Below are positions 1 to 11,224 of a stretch of DNA of 64,000 nt, in pieces. Location of the stretch: the NCBI GenBank assembly GCA_964036045.1, contig OZ038397.1:26281346-26345345 (forward strand), in the 5' to 3' direction. The stretch's first letter is position 1, and the number at the start of each line of letters is the position of its first letter. The notes beneath the pieces are model-generated. The model was given only the letters and a program-made list of their open reading frames with translations, was not told the origin of the DNA and did no database searches. The position numbers were made by a program, and so were the translations under genes. Origin of the DNA: Eutreptiella sp. 'Long Island Sound 2002' (taxonomy: Eukaryota; Euglenozoa; Euglenophyceae; Eutreptiales; Eutreptiaceae).

Positions 1-98
1 TATCCAGAACAGTTGATGTTTTGCACTGACAACTGCAACCCGAGCAACAAACTCAAAGTGGGCATGACAGTATGATTTCCGTCTCTGTTTACAGCAGC

Positions 99-150
99 AT
101 GCCCTGTTTTTGCCTGCAGGGAAAGCGGGCTGCATACTGCAAAGTGCCAC
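99..150 (+). pseudogene. 5' fragment of Cys/His-repeat nuclease gene (copy 0)
   Basis: An ATG at 99 opens a frame reading MPCFCLQGKRAAYC. This lines up with the starts of the two longer copies at 288 and 1155 (MPRFC, then HGK, then YC). The His of the C-x-H motif is replaced by Gln here, and the match is lost by about 150. It looks like the remaining 5' tip of a third tandem copy. It is too short to encode a product. Confidence 0.55.
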
Positions 151-287
151 ATTTTGGTACGGAGGGCGTTCTCCCCCAGCGCACGGATACTGGCTCCTGA
201 TGGGTTGGTTTTTTTTTGCCTCCGAAGAAACGTGCTGCTATGTGGGGCTGGGTATACCAGGCATGACATCTCTTTTTTGCAAGGAGC

Positions 288-1034
288 ATGCCACGTTTCT
301 GTCAGCACGGTAAGGACCGAAGATATTGCAAAAAACCGGAGTGCATCGCCAAGGCCACCGCAATATGTCCACACAGAAGGCAGAAGAGAGTGTGCGAAGA
401 ACCCGAGTGCATCGCCAAGGCCACTGGAATATGTCCTCATGAAAGGTCAAAGGCATATTGTAAAGAGCCAGAGTGCATCGCTACAGCTATACCCTGTGCA
501 AGAGCTGCAACGAGCCAGAGACCACTGAGAAACAGGTATTCAACTTTCTGGAGCATTTCTTTCCAGGTATACAGTACAGCAAATCCAGCTACATGGGTGG
601 AAAGTTCTGCCCTCAAGTCGGGGTGTGCCTACCCAGACACGTACATTGCCTTGGAGGATAGAGTTGTGTTTATTGGGCTTGATGAGCACTGTCATGCGCA
701 GTATGATCCCAGTTGTGAGCTTGCACGCTACGACAAACTCCAGTATGGCAGAGACTCCATAAAGCCAAGCCTCTGTATACGCTTCAACCCCGGTAGCAAG
801 AATGATGAGCGCCTGATGCGATGCAAGGTACTTGTGCAGGCTGTCAGGAACTATGTCAATGCTACACTACATGATAATGTCGCACCAATTATGACGGTCT
901 GTTATCTCTTGTATGAACCTGAGGGCAATCGGCATATATCTGCCGTTAGAGGTCAGGCAGGGGGGACACTCGTGCTACAGGAGGGTCCAGTTTTAGTAAC
1001 AGATAAGGATATCCTCCAGTATCAGGTGCGATAG
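288..1034 (+). pseudogene. Cys/His-repeat protein with PD-(D/E)XK-like nuclease domain, copy 1 (internally deleted)
   Basis: The 248-codon open frame starts with three repeats of the form C-x-H-x6-C-x4-C, spaced 22 residues (66 bp), likely zinc-binding. The end is a nuclease-like block: YPDTYIALEDRVVFI, then LDEHCHAQY, a CE pair and IRFNPGS. This resembles the PD, IEIDExQH, CE..R and IRFNPD pattern of a restriction-endonuclease-like fold found in algal and giant-virus proteins. The middle (about 490-625) reads out of frame relative to copy 2. A deletion of the last repeats and Cys knuckle shifts the frame, and a second small deletion restores it. The acidic residue in FIEVDEH of copy 2 is Gly here (FIGLDEH), so activity is doubtful. 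Function as a nuclease is inference from motifs. Confidence 0.6.
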
Positions 1035-1154
1035 AACACGTTGAAAGGTTCAAATTAACCAGGGCCTATACAACGGATTAATAGCTGCATGTTCGGGGCG
1101 TGACAACAACTGGTCATTCGCCTTTTCTTGTAGGGTTAGGGTTATTAACAAAGC

Positions 1155-2075
1155 ATGCCCCGTTTCTGCGTGCATGGAAAGCTGGCTGCATACTGCAAGA
1201 AGCCAGAGTGCATCGCGAAAGCCACGGCAATATGTCGACATGGAAGGCGGAAGAACAGGTGCAAAGAGCCAGAGTGCATTGCCAAAGCCACGGCACTATG
1301 TCCACATGGGAGGCAGAAGGCATATTGTAAAGACCCAGAGTGCATCTCAAGGGCGACAGGAATATGTCCCCATGGGAGGCAGAAGACACAGTGTAAAGAA
1401 CCCGAGTGCATCGTCAAAGCCACAGCAATATGTCCACATGGAAGGAGAAAGACACATTGTAAAGAACCCGTGTGCATTGGCAAAGCCACGGCAATATGTC
1501 CACATGGGAGGCGGAAGGCGTATTGTAAAGAGCCAGAGTGCGTCGCCAAAGCAACGGCAATATGCTCGCATGGGAGGCACAAGACACAATGCAAAGATCC
1601 AGAGTGCATTGCTAAAGCAACAGCAATATGTCCTCATGGGAGGCTGAAGGCCGCCTGTCCGGACTGCGCCCCTTTGCAAAATAGACTACAAAGAGGTACT
1701 GTCTGCGCTGGTTGTGGCATGGTGGGGAGAAAAGGTCGCTACAAATATACCTTGTGCAAGAGCTGCAGCGAGCCAGAGACCACTGAGAAACAGGTATTCG
1801 ACTTTCTCGGGCATTTCTTTCCAGGTATACAGTACAGTAAGTCCAGCTACATGGGTGGAAAGTTCTGCCCTCAAGTCGGGGCTGGTTGTACTGGAGCCTA
1901 CCCAGACATGTACATTGCCTTGGAGGATAGAGTTGTGTTTATTGAGGTTGATGAGCACCCGCCATCCAAGGGCTTCCGAACGCTTCAAAGCGGGGGACAA
2001 AACCAGAATTGGCCCATAAATGGGCACATTGGCGACATAAACCTTGTCGTCAAGGGTATTCCCAACGCTTCATAA
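1155..2075 (+). pseudogene. Cys/His-repeat protein with PD-(D/E)XK-like nuclease domain, copy 2 (3' end replaced by satellite)
   Basis: The frame opens at an ATG in the same context as copy 1 (gcATGCC). It encodes seven 22-residue repeats of C-x-H-x6-C-x4-C with the spacer IAKATA, then a terminal CPHGRLKAACPDC variant. Next come a four-Cys knuckle (CAGC, then LCKSC), a linker containing EKQVFDFLGHFFPG, and the start of the nuclease-like block: PDMYIALEDRVVFIEVDEH. Homology to copy 1 stops right after DEH (about 1957). The remaining ~39 codons to the stop at 2075 are 85-bp satellite read in frame. The CE..R and IRFNPD parts are therefore missing. Repeats and knuckle suggest nucleic-acid or zinc binding; the family function is not established here. 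Confidence 0.65.
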
Positions 2076-3960
2076 AGGGGGCACAAAGGCAGCAGTGCCC
2101 CACAAATGAGAAGATTGGTTACACAACCCGTGCCGTTTGGGGGATCCCCAACGCTTCAAAGTGGGGAACAAAATCACAATGGGGCCACAAATGGGCAGAT
2201 TGGCGGCATAACTCTTGCCGCATGGGGGATTCCCCATGCTCTACAGCGGGGCACAAAATCACGAGAGGCCCAAAAATGGGAAGATTGGCTGTGTAGCCCC
2301 TGTCATCTGGGAGTCCTAAATGCATCAAAGCAGGGGACAAAACTAGAAGTGGCCCACAAATGACTAGATTGGCTACACAACCCGTGCCGTCTGGGGGATC
2401 GCCAACGCTTCAAAGAGGGGGACAAAATCACAATGGGTCCACAAATGGGCAGATTGGCGACATAACTCTTGCCACATGGGCGTTCCCCATGCTCCACAGC
2501 AGGGGACAAAATCATGAGAGGCCCACACATGGGCACATTGGCTACATAGCCCCTGCCGACCGGGGGTCCTGAACACTTCAAAGCGGGGGACAAAAACCAT
2601 AACTAGCCCATAAATGGGCCAATTGGCTACATAACCCCCGCCGTATGGGGGGTCCCAAACTCTTCACAACGGGGCACAAAATCAGAATTGCCCCACAAAT
2701 GGGCAGATTGGCTACATAACCACGGCCGTATGAGGGATCCCCAACGCTTCAAAGCCAGGACAATCACAATTGGTCCACAACTGAGCAGATTGGCTACATA
2801 ACTCTTGCCGCATGGGGGGTTCCGCATGCTACACAGCGGGGGGCAAAATCACGAGAGGCCCACACATGGGCAGATTGGCTTCATAACACCTGACGTCTAG
2901 GTGATCCCCAATGCTTCACAACGGGGCACAAAATCAGAATTGCTCCACCAAGGGGTTGATTGGCTACATAACCACTGCCGCCTAGGGGGTCCCCAAGATT
3001 TCAAAGCGGTGGACAAAACCACAATGGGTCCACAAATGGGCAACTTGGTTACATAACTCTTGCCGCTTGGCCCATCCTCCATAGCGGGGGACAACACCAC
3101 GAGAGGCCCACAAATGGCCAAATTCGCTACACAACCCCTGCCGTTTGCAGGGTTCCGAACGCTTCAAAGCGGGGGACAAAACCAGAAGTGGCCCATTAAT
3201 GGGACGATTGGCTACATAACCCCTGCCGTCTGGGGTTCCCCGACGCTTCAAAGTGGGGAACAAAATCACAATTGACCCACAAAGGGGCACATTGACTACA
3301 TAACCCCGGCCGTCTGGGGGGTCCCCAACGCTTCAAAGCGGGGGACAAAATCACAATGGGTCCACAAAGCGGAGGACAAAGTCGGAATAGGCCTCCAAAT
3401 GGGCAAATTCGCTACATAACCCTTGCTGTCTGGAGGGTCGCCAATGCTTCAGAGCGGAAAACAAAATCAGAAGTGGCCCACAAGTGGGTAGATGGGCCTG
3501 ACAACCACTTCCATCTGGGGGGTCCCCAAGGCTTCAAAGCAGGGCCAAAATCAGAGGTGGCCTACAAACGGGCAGGTGGGCTACATAACCCCGCAACCTA
3601 GGGGGTCCCCCATGCTTCAAAGAGGGGGCAAAAAATCTGAATTCGCCCAGAAATGGGCAGGTTGGCTACATGACCCCTGCCGTCTGGTGGTTCCCCAACG
3701 CTGCAAAGCGGGGGACACAATCAAAAAGAGCCTACAAATGGGTGGTTTGGCTACATAACCCTTGCCATCTAAGGGGTCCCGAATGCTTCAAAGCAGGGAA
3801 CAAATTCAGAATTGGCCTACCAATAGGCGGGTGGGCTACATAACCCGCGCAACCCGGGGGGTCCCCCATGCTTCAAAGCGGGGGCAAAAACTAGGAATTC
3901 ACCCAAAAGCGGGTAGGTTGGCTACATAACCCCTGGCGTTTGGGGGTTCCCCAACGCTTT
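1960..3960 (+). repeat. 85-bp satellite, diverged block 1
   Basis: Tandem units of 85-86 bp. The motif CGCTTCAAAGCGG recurs at 1981, 2066 and 2152. Units carry ACAAAATCA, GGCCCACAAATGGGC and GGCTACATAACCC in fixed order. This block is diverged from unit to unit. Because 85 is not a multiple of three, short open frames cycle through all phases; none looks like a gene. Confidence 0.9.
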
Positions 3961-4445
3961 GGGGGACCCCCAAGACGGCAGGGGTTATGTAGCCAATCTA
4001 CCCAGTTGTGGGCCAATAGTGATTGTCTCCCCCGCTTTGAAGCGTTGGGGACCGCCTAGATGGCAGGGGTTACGTAGCCAATGTGCCCAGTTGTGGGCCA
4101 CTTCTGATTTTTGGGACCCCACCTAGACGGCAAGGATTATGTTACAATCCCGCCCATTTTTTGGCTATTTCTGATTTTGTCCCCTGCTTTGAAGCATTGG
4201 GGACCCCTCAGATGGCATGGGTTATGTAGCCAATTTGCCCAGTCGTGGGGTACTGTTCATTTTGTCGCACGCTTTGAAGCGTTAGGGACGCCCAAGACAG
4301 CACGGGTTATGTAGCCAGTCCACCCCTTTGCAGGCCACTTGTGATTTTGTCCGCCGCTTTGTAGCGTTGGGGAACCCCCAGACGGCAGGGGTCAATCAGC
4401 CAATCCGCTCATTTGTGGGCTGTGTTTGAATTGAGTCACCCGCTT
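3961..4445 (-). repeat. 85-bp satellite, inverted block
   Basis: The same satellite in the opposite orientation: AGGGGTTATGTAGCCAAT and CGCTTTGAAGCGTTGGGGA are reverse complements of the flanking units. Orientation flips near 3961 and flips back near 4445. About five to six units. Confidence 0.85.
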
Positions 4446-7400
4446 TGTAACCCCTGCCGTCTTGGGGGTTCCCAACGCTTCATAGTTGGGGACAAAATCA
4501 GAAGTGGCCCTAAATTGGGCAGGTGGGCTACATACCTGCTGCGGTTTAGGGTCGAGGGGTCCCTAACGCTTCAAAGCAGGGGAGAAAATCAGAAAAAGCC
4601 CACGAAGGGGCAAATTGGCTCCACAACCCCTGGCGTTTGGGGGTCCCCAACGTGCCAAAGTGGGTGACACAATCCAAATAGGGCCCACAAATGAGCGGAT
4701 TGGCTACATGACCCCTGCCGTTTGCGGGGTCCCCAACGCTTCAAAGCGGGGGACAATATCAGAAACGGCCCACAAAAGGGTGGATTGGCTACATAACACG
4801 TGTTGTCTTGGGCCTCCCTAACGCTTCAAAGCGTGGGACAAAATGAAAATGCGCACACAAATGGGTGAATTGGCTACATAACCCATGCCGTCCGATGGGT
4901 CCCCCATGCTTCAAAGCAGGGGACAAAATCGGAAAGAGCCCAACAATAGGCGGGATGGTTACATAGTCCCTGCCGTCCACGTTGGGTATCAAAATCAGAA
5001 GTGGCCCACAACTGGGCACATTGGCTACGTGACCCCTGCCATCTGGCCGGTCCCCAACACTTCAAAGCGGGGGAGACAATCAGAATTGGCCCACAACTGA
5101 GTAGATTGGCTACATAACCACTGCCCTCTTGGGGGATCCCAACTTTTCACAGTCGGGGACAAAATGAGATTTGGCCCAAAATTGCGCAGGTGTGCTACAT
5201 ACCTGCTGCAATTTAGGGGGTCCCCAACGCTTCAAAGCGGGGGACAAAATCAGAAAAAGCCCACAAAGGGGCAGATTGGCTACACAGCCCCTGGCGTGTG
5301 GGGGTCCCCAACATGCCAAAGCGGGTGACTCAATCCAAACACAGCCCACAAATGAGCGGATTGGCTGATTGACCCCTGCCGTCTGAGGGTTCCCCAACGC
5401 TACAAAGCGGGGGACAAAGTCAGAACTGGCCCGCAAAGGGGTGGACTGGCTACATTACCCGTGCTATCTTCTGCGTCCCTAACGGTTCAAAACGTGGGAC
5501 AAAATGAAAAGTAGCCCACGAATGGGCAAATTGGCTACATAACCCATGCCATCTGAGGGGTCCCCAATGCTTCAAAGCAGGGGACAAAATCAGAAATAGC
5601 CCAACAATGGGCGGGATGGTAACATAATCCCTGCCGTCTAGGTGGGGTCCCAAAAATCAGAAGTGGCCCACAACTCGGCACATAGGCTACGTAACCCCTG
5701 CCATCTGGGCGGTCCTCAACGCTTCAAAGCGGGGGAGACAATCAGAATTGGCACACGCCTAGGTAGATGGGCTACATAAACCCTGCTGTCTTGGGGGTCC
5801 CCAACGCTTCACAAAGAGGGACAAAATCAGAAGTGGCCCAAAATTGGGCAAGGTGGCTACATATCCCCCTGCTGCCTAGGGGGTCCCAACCACTTCAGAG
5901 CGAGGGGCAGCATCAGAATTGGCCCACAAGTGGGCAAGGTGGCTACATAACCCCTGCCGCCTAGGGTGTCCCCACCGCTTCAGAGCATGGGGCAGCACCG
6001 GAGGTGGCCCACAAGTGGGCAAGGTGGCTACATAACCCCTGCCGCCTTGGGGGTCCCCAACGCTTCAGAGCGAGGGGCAGAATCAGAGGTGGCCCACAAG
6101 TGGGGAAGGTGGCTACATAACCCCTGCCGCCTGGGGGGTCCCCGCCGCTTCAGAGCGGCAGGCAGAATCAGAGGTGGCCCACACGTGGGCAAGATGGCTA
6201 GATAACCCCTGCCGCCTAGGGGGTCCCCACCACTTCAGAGCGGGGGGCAGCACCAGAGGTGGCCCACAAGTGGGCAAGGTGGCTACATAACCCCTGCCGC
6301 GTAGGAGGTCCCCACCACTTCGTAGTAGCGGGCAGCATCCAAGGTGGCCCACAAGTGGGCAAGGTGGCTACATAACCCCTGCCGCCTGGGGGGTCCCCAC
6401 CGCTTCAGAGCGGGGTGCGGAATCAGAGGTGGCCCACAAGTGGGCCAGGTGGCCACACAATACCTGCCGCCTAGGGGGTCCGCACCACTTCAGAGCGAGG
6501 GGCAGAATGAGAGGTGGCCCACAAGTGGGCAAGGTGGCTACACAACCCCCGCCGCCTAGGGGGTCCCCACCGCTTCAGATCGGGGGGCAGCATCAGAGGT
6601 GGCCCACATGTGGGCAACAAGGCTACATAACCCGTGCCGCCGGGGGGGGGGTCCCCACCGCTTCAGAGCCGGGGGCAGAATCAGAGGTGGCCCACAAGTG
6701 GGCAAGGTGGCTACATAACCCCTGCCGCCTAGGGGGTCCCCACCGTTTAAGAGCGCGGGGGAGCATTAGAGGTGGCCCACAAGTGGGCAAGGTGGCTACA
6801 TAACCCCTGCCGCCTAGGGGGTCCCCACCTCTTCAGAGCGGGGGGCAGCATGAGAGGTGGCCCAGAAGTGGGCAACGTGGCTACATAACCCTTGCCGCCT
6901 AGGGGGTCCCCACTGATTCAGATTGGGGGGCAGAATCAAAGGTGGCCCACAAGTGGGCAAGGTGGCTACATAACCCTTGCCGCCTAGGGGGTCCCCACCG
7001 CTTCGGAGCGGTTGGCAGCATCAGAGGTGGCCCACAAGTGGGCAGGGTGGCCACATGCCCCGTCCCGCCTTGGGAGGGCCCACCGCATTCAGAGCAGGGT
7101 GCAGAATCAAAGGTGGCCCACAAGTGGGAAAGGTGGCTACATAACCCATGCTGCTGGGGGGGTCCCCACCGCTTCAGAGCGGGGTGCGGCATCAGAGGTG
7201 GCCCACAAGTGGGTAAGGTGGCTACATAACCCCTGCCGCCTAGGGGGTCCCCACCGCTTCAGAGCGGGGGGCAGCATCAGAGGTGGCCCGAAGGTGGGGA
7301 AAGTGGCTACATAACCCCTGCCGCCTAGGGGGTCCCCACCGCTTCAGAGCGGGGGGCGGCATCGGAGGCGGCCCACAAGTGGGCAGGGTGGCCACCTGCC

Positions 7401-7810
7401 CCATGCCGCCTCGGCGGGCCCCACCGCTTTCAGAGCGGGGTGCAGAATCAGAGGTGGCCCACAAGTGGGCAAGGTGGCTACATAACCCCTGCTGCATGGG
7501 GGCTCCTCACAACTTCAGAGCGGGGGGCATAATCAGAGGTGGCCCACAAGTGGGCAAGGTGGCTACGTAACCCCTGCCGCCTAGGGGCTCCCCACCGCTT
7601 CAGAGCGGGGGGCAGAATGAGAGGTGGCCCACAAGTGGGCAAGGTGGCTACATAACCCCTGCCGCCTGGGGGGTCCCCACCACTTCAGAGCGGAGGGCAG
7701 CATCAGAGGTGGCCCACAAGTGGGCAGGGTGGCTACATAACGCCTGCCGCCTAGGGGGTCCCCACCGCTTCAAAGCGCGGGGCAGCATCAGAGGTGGCCC
7801 ACAAGTGGGC
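4446..7810 (+). repeat. 85-bp satellite, block 2 (becoming homogeneous)
   Basis: The array resumes in the forward orientation. From about 5900 the unit changes to a more uniform subtype: CCGCTTCAGAGCGGGGGGCA, ATCAGAGGTGGCCCACAAG, TGGGCAAGGTGGCTACATA, ACCCCTGCCGCCTAGGGGG. It stops abruptly at 7810 after GTGGGC, where the LINE-D insert begins. Confidence 0.9.
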
Positions 7811-8504
7811 CATGAGGCAACGGATACTAGGCTCGCATACGCCCGTGTCACAAGCGCATGGTCATCACCACTCAGTCCAATGTTTTGCCTTGCTACATTG
7901 CAGCGCTGACCTGTTAAGTACCACCCCAGGTGGTTTTTGATGGTGCTTTGGCTTTCTATACATCTGGGTCAGCTCGCACCCGCCACCCTCTCACAGTACC
8001 GGTTAGTCTCTAACTCTCGCTCTGCGGGTCTCTCTCTCTCTCTCTCCCTCCAGCCATGAGTCGCCCTCTCTCTCTCTCTGATAAAGGGGGTTTCGGGATG
8101 TTCGGTGGGTCTCTATCCCCCCCGGGGTTCGACCGCTCCTCTACGGAACAGAAGAGGTGTGTGGTATCCATTGCACTACGATGAGATGCTTTCACTGATT
8201 TGCTGCACTGCAGCACAGACCAGTTCTATACCACGGCAGGTGGCTGCAGATTGTGCTCTTGCCTCGGTCATCTCTTCACTTGGGTCAACTCGCACCCATC
8301 ATCCCACAGTGCCAGGTAGTCTCCCACGCCCTCTCTCTCCGTGTTTCGCCCTCCCTTTCTTTATGTGTCTCCCTCTCTCTCTCTCTGTGTGTCTTGCCCT
8401 CTCTCTCCCTCTTCGCCCTTTCTCTTTCTCCTTCTCCTCACCCTCCCCAGGGGTTTCCCTTGTGTCTCTGCCTCGTCTTACACCCCCCTGCTTGATGGTT
8501 CCTG
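7811..8504. other. Spacer with a ~125-bp direct duplication and pyrimidine-rich tracts
   Basis: Two related segments, about 7888-8010 and 8198-8318, share an order of short matches including TGGGTCA(G/A)CTCGCACCC and ACAGT(A/G)CC. Each is followed by a CT-rich tract (about 8020-8080 and 8325-8460). The segment lies beyond the 3' end of LINE-D coding sequence and may be its 3' untranslated region. No gene is recognised. Confidence 0.5.
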
Positions 8505-9119
8505 TCAAGCATACCGCCGCTCGCATGGCGGTGTGCTCAGCAGCGTGTAGAGGAACCTCACGGCGTCTCCGGATACCGGGTCCGTTTGCCTGAAGAGCGT
8601 TCTTTGGAACAGCCTTAAGAGATCAGCTCGGCCCGTCAGCCACACATGGAGGCAGTCTCCACTTCTGCTCATAGAGGAGGGCACCGCTCTGTGTCCCTCT
8701 GCCGTTGGACAGTGGAGGATCGCCTCCCACTGGAACAGATGCCACTTGCCTGCACTCTTGGGTCGCCACTGAACCTGCATGTTCGTCAGAGGCTGAGTCT
8801 TCGGGGACCAGTTGATTTAGACCTTCACCGAGCAGAGTTCTTGGTTGTTCATCGGCAATGGCTCTCCATGATTGTCCACAATCTCACAGTGCATCCTGGT
8901 GCTGTGTGGTTGGTCCAGTCGGAGCGAGATCTGCTGATTGCGGGCCCAGGCCATAGTGGTTAGCTCGGCATTGACAGCTCTCAACCCTTCGTCTGCTATG
9001 GCGTCTAGCTGACTCGATGCTCGCACCTTGAAACACTGGCGTTCTTGCTGGGGCTTGGCCTTCTTTGGGGCTGGATTAATTTGTGTTAAGGGCCATGTCG
9101 ATGTTGTTCCGGCCCCCAC
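8505..9119 (-). pseudogene. Unidentified coding remnant downstream of LINE-D RNase H
   Basis: Two segments, 9119-8817 and 8780-8505, share one frame, separated by a TAA at 8817. The amino-acid composition is protein-like (for example LRLDQPHSTRMHCEIVDN, then HCPTAEGHRAVPSSMSRS). It may be the C-terminus of LINE-D ORF2 or a fragment of another gene. No family is recognised. Confidence 0.4.
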
Positions 9120-9362
9120 TTCTCCATGGCTTTCCCGGCAGGATCACACTAGGGAGCCCTTCCGCGACAGGACGCGGGGATTGTGTTTGTGTTCAACCGT
9201 TGCCGTTGCCAAGCCTTTTGGCTCCCGTACTTCGCGACAGAACGCGGAGCTCACGCCAAGATTCCCTTGCGTCAGGCGGCAGATTTCGGGCGTGCAGGCA
9301 TGTGCTGGTTTGAAACCTGTGGAAATACCGCAGTCAGGATGCGGGGATTACGGGCACCGGTG

Positions 9363-9840
9363 TCAGCAACCTTGGCCAGGGTGTCTGCTTTTCCTGAACT
9401 TCCGCCTCTTATGCTGTCGCCTTGTGTCTCTCACTTCCGTGCTGAAGGACAATAAATCAGCTTCAGACATTTCTTCCCCCCATTCTCCCATTTTCATGTG
9501 CCCTGCCCCTTTCTCCTCACTGCCCGAACTGTACGAGTTGCACGATTCTGTTCTGCGCGGTGCTGGTTCCCCGGAGGCTTCCCCTGTCAGTTCATCACTG
9601 TCCATGGGTATCAAGCCCAAGGACGACCAGAGCGCTTTGGTGTCCTCTGACTCGGACCCAGACCCTCCTCTCAACCCCACCGTGGATTCTGACCCGGTTG
9701 ACAATCGCTGTGTGAATTGTCGCGACCACAGCCGGCGGGAGCACATGCCTTGCATTGCCAACCCATTCGCCACCTCATTACCCTGCACGTTGACATGTGC
9801 TGGGACGTGTTCCCACCCGATTTCCCTTCCTGGCTTTGCG
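9363..9840 (-). pseudogene. LINE-D ORF2, RNase H last motif and acidic tail
   Basis: Contains HVPAHVNVQGNEVANGLAMQ, equivalent to the last RNase H motif (GNExADxLA), but the expected catalytic Asp is Asn. A Ser/Glu/Gly-rich acidic tail follows, ending in a basic KRRKFRKSRH stretch and a stop at 9363. Confidence 0.6.
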
Positions 9841-10627
9841 CTTCCTGGAGCAACATTTCCCAGACGGGCACGTGTACTTGCAGTTTGCCGGATGTTGTCG
9901 TCCACCCTTTTGACTTCCAGTGTTGTGCCCTGCCGAATGCTCCTAGCTGCAGATACTGTGAGTCGGTGAGAATTGCCAGTCCTGGCACCCAGAACCCCTG
10001 TAGGGCTTCCGGTGCTGCCCAGAGTTCCGCACTGTTGTTTGTTTGCCTGTGACACGTCGGCACGTAGCCGCAGAAACGCATTTCTGGCCCTTGCTCATCT
10101 TCTGTTGCGAAAACACCGAATCCACCAGCCCTGCGCATGTCTCTGTGGCTCAATCTTTTTGAAGATCCGTCCGTGTACACAATCCTGTATCCTTTCGCTA
10201 CCAGCTCTGCAATCAGGTCTTGCACACCTTGAAGCACTCCGGGGCCTGCCTGCCTCGGGCGCTTTGGGCGTGATTCAGCTTCCCTTTGCCAGCTGCATGT
10301 GTCGGCGTTCCGATCTTGTGTGTGTGTTTGCCACCATGCACTTAACCCCCCGTTTATACGTACTTCCCCTTGTCGTGGCTGCACCCCTGTGTCCCGAAGT
10401 TGCTCCAGCGATTGCTTGAAACCTTTCCACTGTTCCCTGCGTTCTCCTGAGTAAAACCCAATCCATTCACACAGCTCCCGGAGCCAAGTTGTCAGACATG
10501 ACGTGAACACTGGTGATGCTCCCGCCTTAACTTCACACCGGTATCGCCAGTGGGCCCTTCTTGCCGACCACATTGCCCACCCTTGGTCTGCGTTCAGCAA
10601 CCACTCTTGTTGGTCGGACTCCATCAT
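9671..10627 (-). pseudogene. LINE-D ORF2, RNase H domain
   Basis: Open from an ATG at 10627. RNase H signatures: RIVYTDGSSKR (Asp 153), TNNSAELWAA (Glu 201) and LAILTDSQYLQLG (Asp 222). These are three of the four carboxylates that bind metal and cleave RNA in RNA-DNA hybrids. The final motif is in another frame (see 9363-9840), so a frameshift lies near 9840-9900. Confidence 0.8.
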
Positions 10628-11053
10628 ATCTTAAACTGGGAATTCCCCGTCCCCGGTTTTCACTAGGCCATAATAGTGCTGTATTACCACCGCCGCTTTG
10701 AACATGGAGCACTCGACCGTAGCGTGCTTGATTGACTCCTTCTGCGAGCAGATTGGGCATTTGTCCGTGCCCGACCTCTTGTAGACCCTTTCATGTACCG
10801 TTCATTTGTGCCACAACACTCTTAGTGCAAAGTCCTTCACCCTTGGCGGTAGCTGTGCGCTTGCCCACTGCTCCCACACCTCAGGTGTTTGTGGATCCCG
10901 TACCCCTGGTTGTGATGCATAGACCGCTGGATATATGAGTGTGCCTTCGCTGACCATCCCGGGAACGTTAGTTCCACTGTTCGAACCATGCCCATTTGGA
11001 TATATGGGAGGTTGTCTTTGGACGGTGTAAACCAAATTGACCTGCCCATGCAT
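10628..11053 (-). pseudogene. LINE-D ORF2, RT-RNase H connector with zinc knuckle
   Basis: Minus-strand translation shows PPRVKDFALRVLWHK, then CPIC, KESIKHATVEC, i.e. C-x2-C-x7-H-x4-C, matching the zinc-binding motif of the zf-RVT type that follows the RT in many LINEs. The knuckle is in a different frame from the preceding segment. It lies between RT and RNase H, unlike in LINE-A and LINE-B. Confidence 0.65.
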
Positions 11054-11224
11054 GGAAGGTCTCCACTGACTTGTTGGGATATTTTTGAGGCTCTCCCAAG
11101 AGGCTGACGAACGGAGTCGCTGCTTGGTGCATCAGAAACAGCTCGGGTGGCCCCGCAGGTGCCCCCCCCCCGAAAAACCGGGACCAGTTACCGCTATGGC
11201 ACTCTGTCTACTTCCGGAATGAGT

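Noticed and set aside
1128-1150. TAGGGTTAGGGTTA as telomere repeat
   Set aside because: Only about two units, followed by unrelated coding sequence.
1960-7810. Regular repeats as a possible CRISPR array
   Set aside because: Units are contiguous with no unique spacers, 85 bp long, in a eukaryotic context, and without cas genes.
9028-9969. 313-codon plus-strand frame opposite LINE-D
   Set aside because: Antisense shadow of LINE-D ORF2 without its own motifs.
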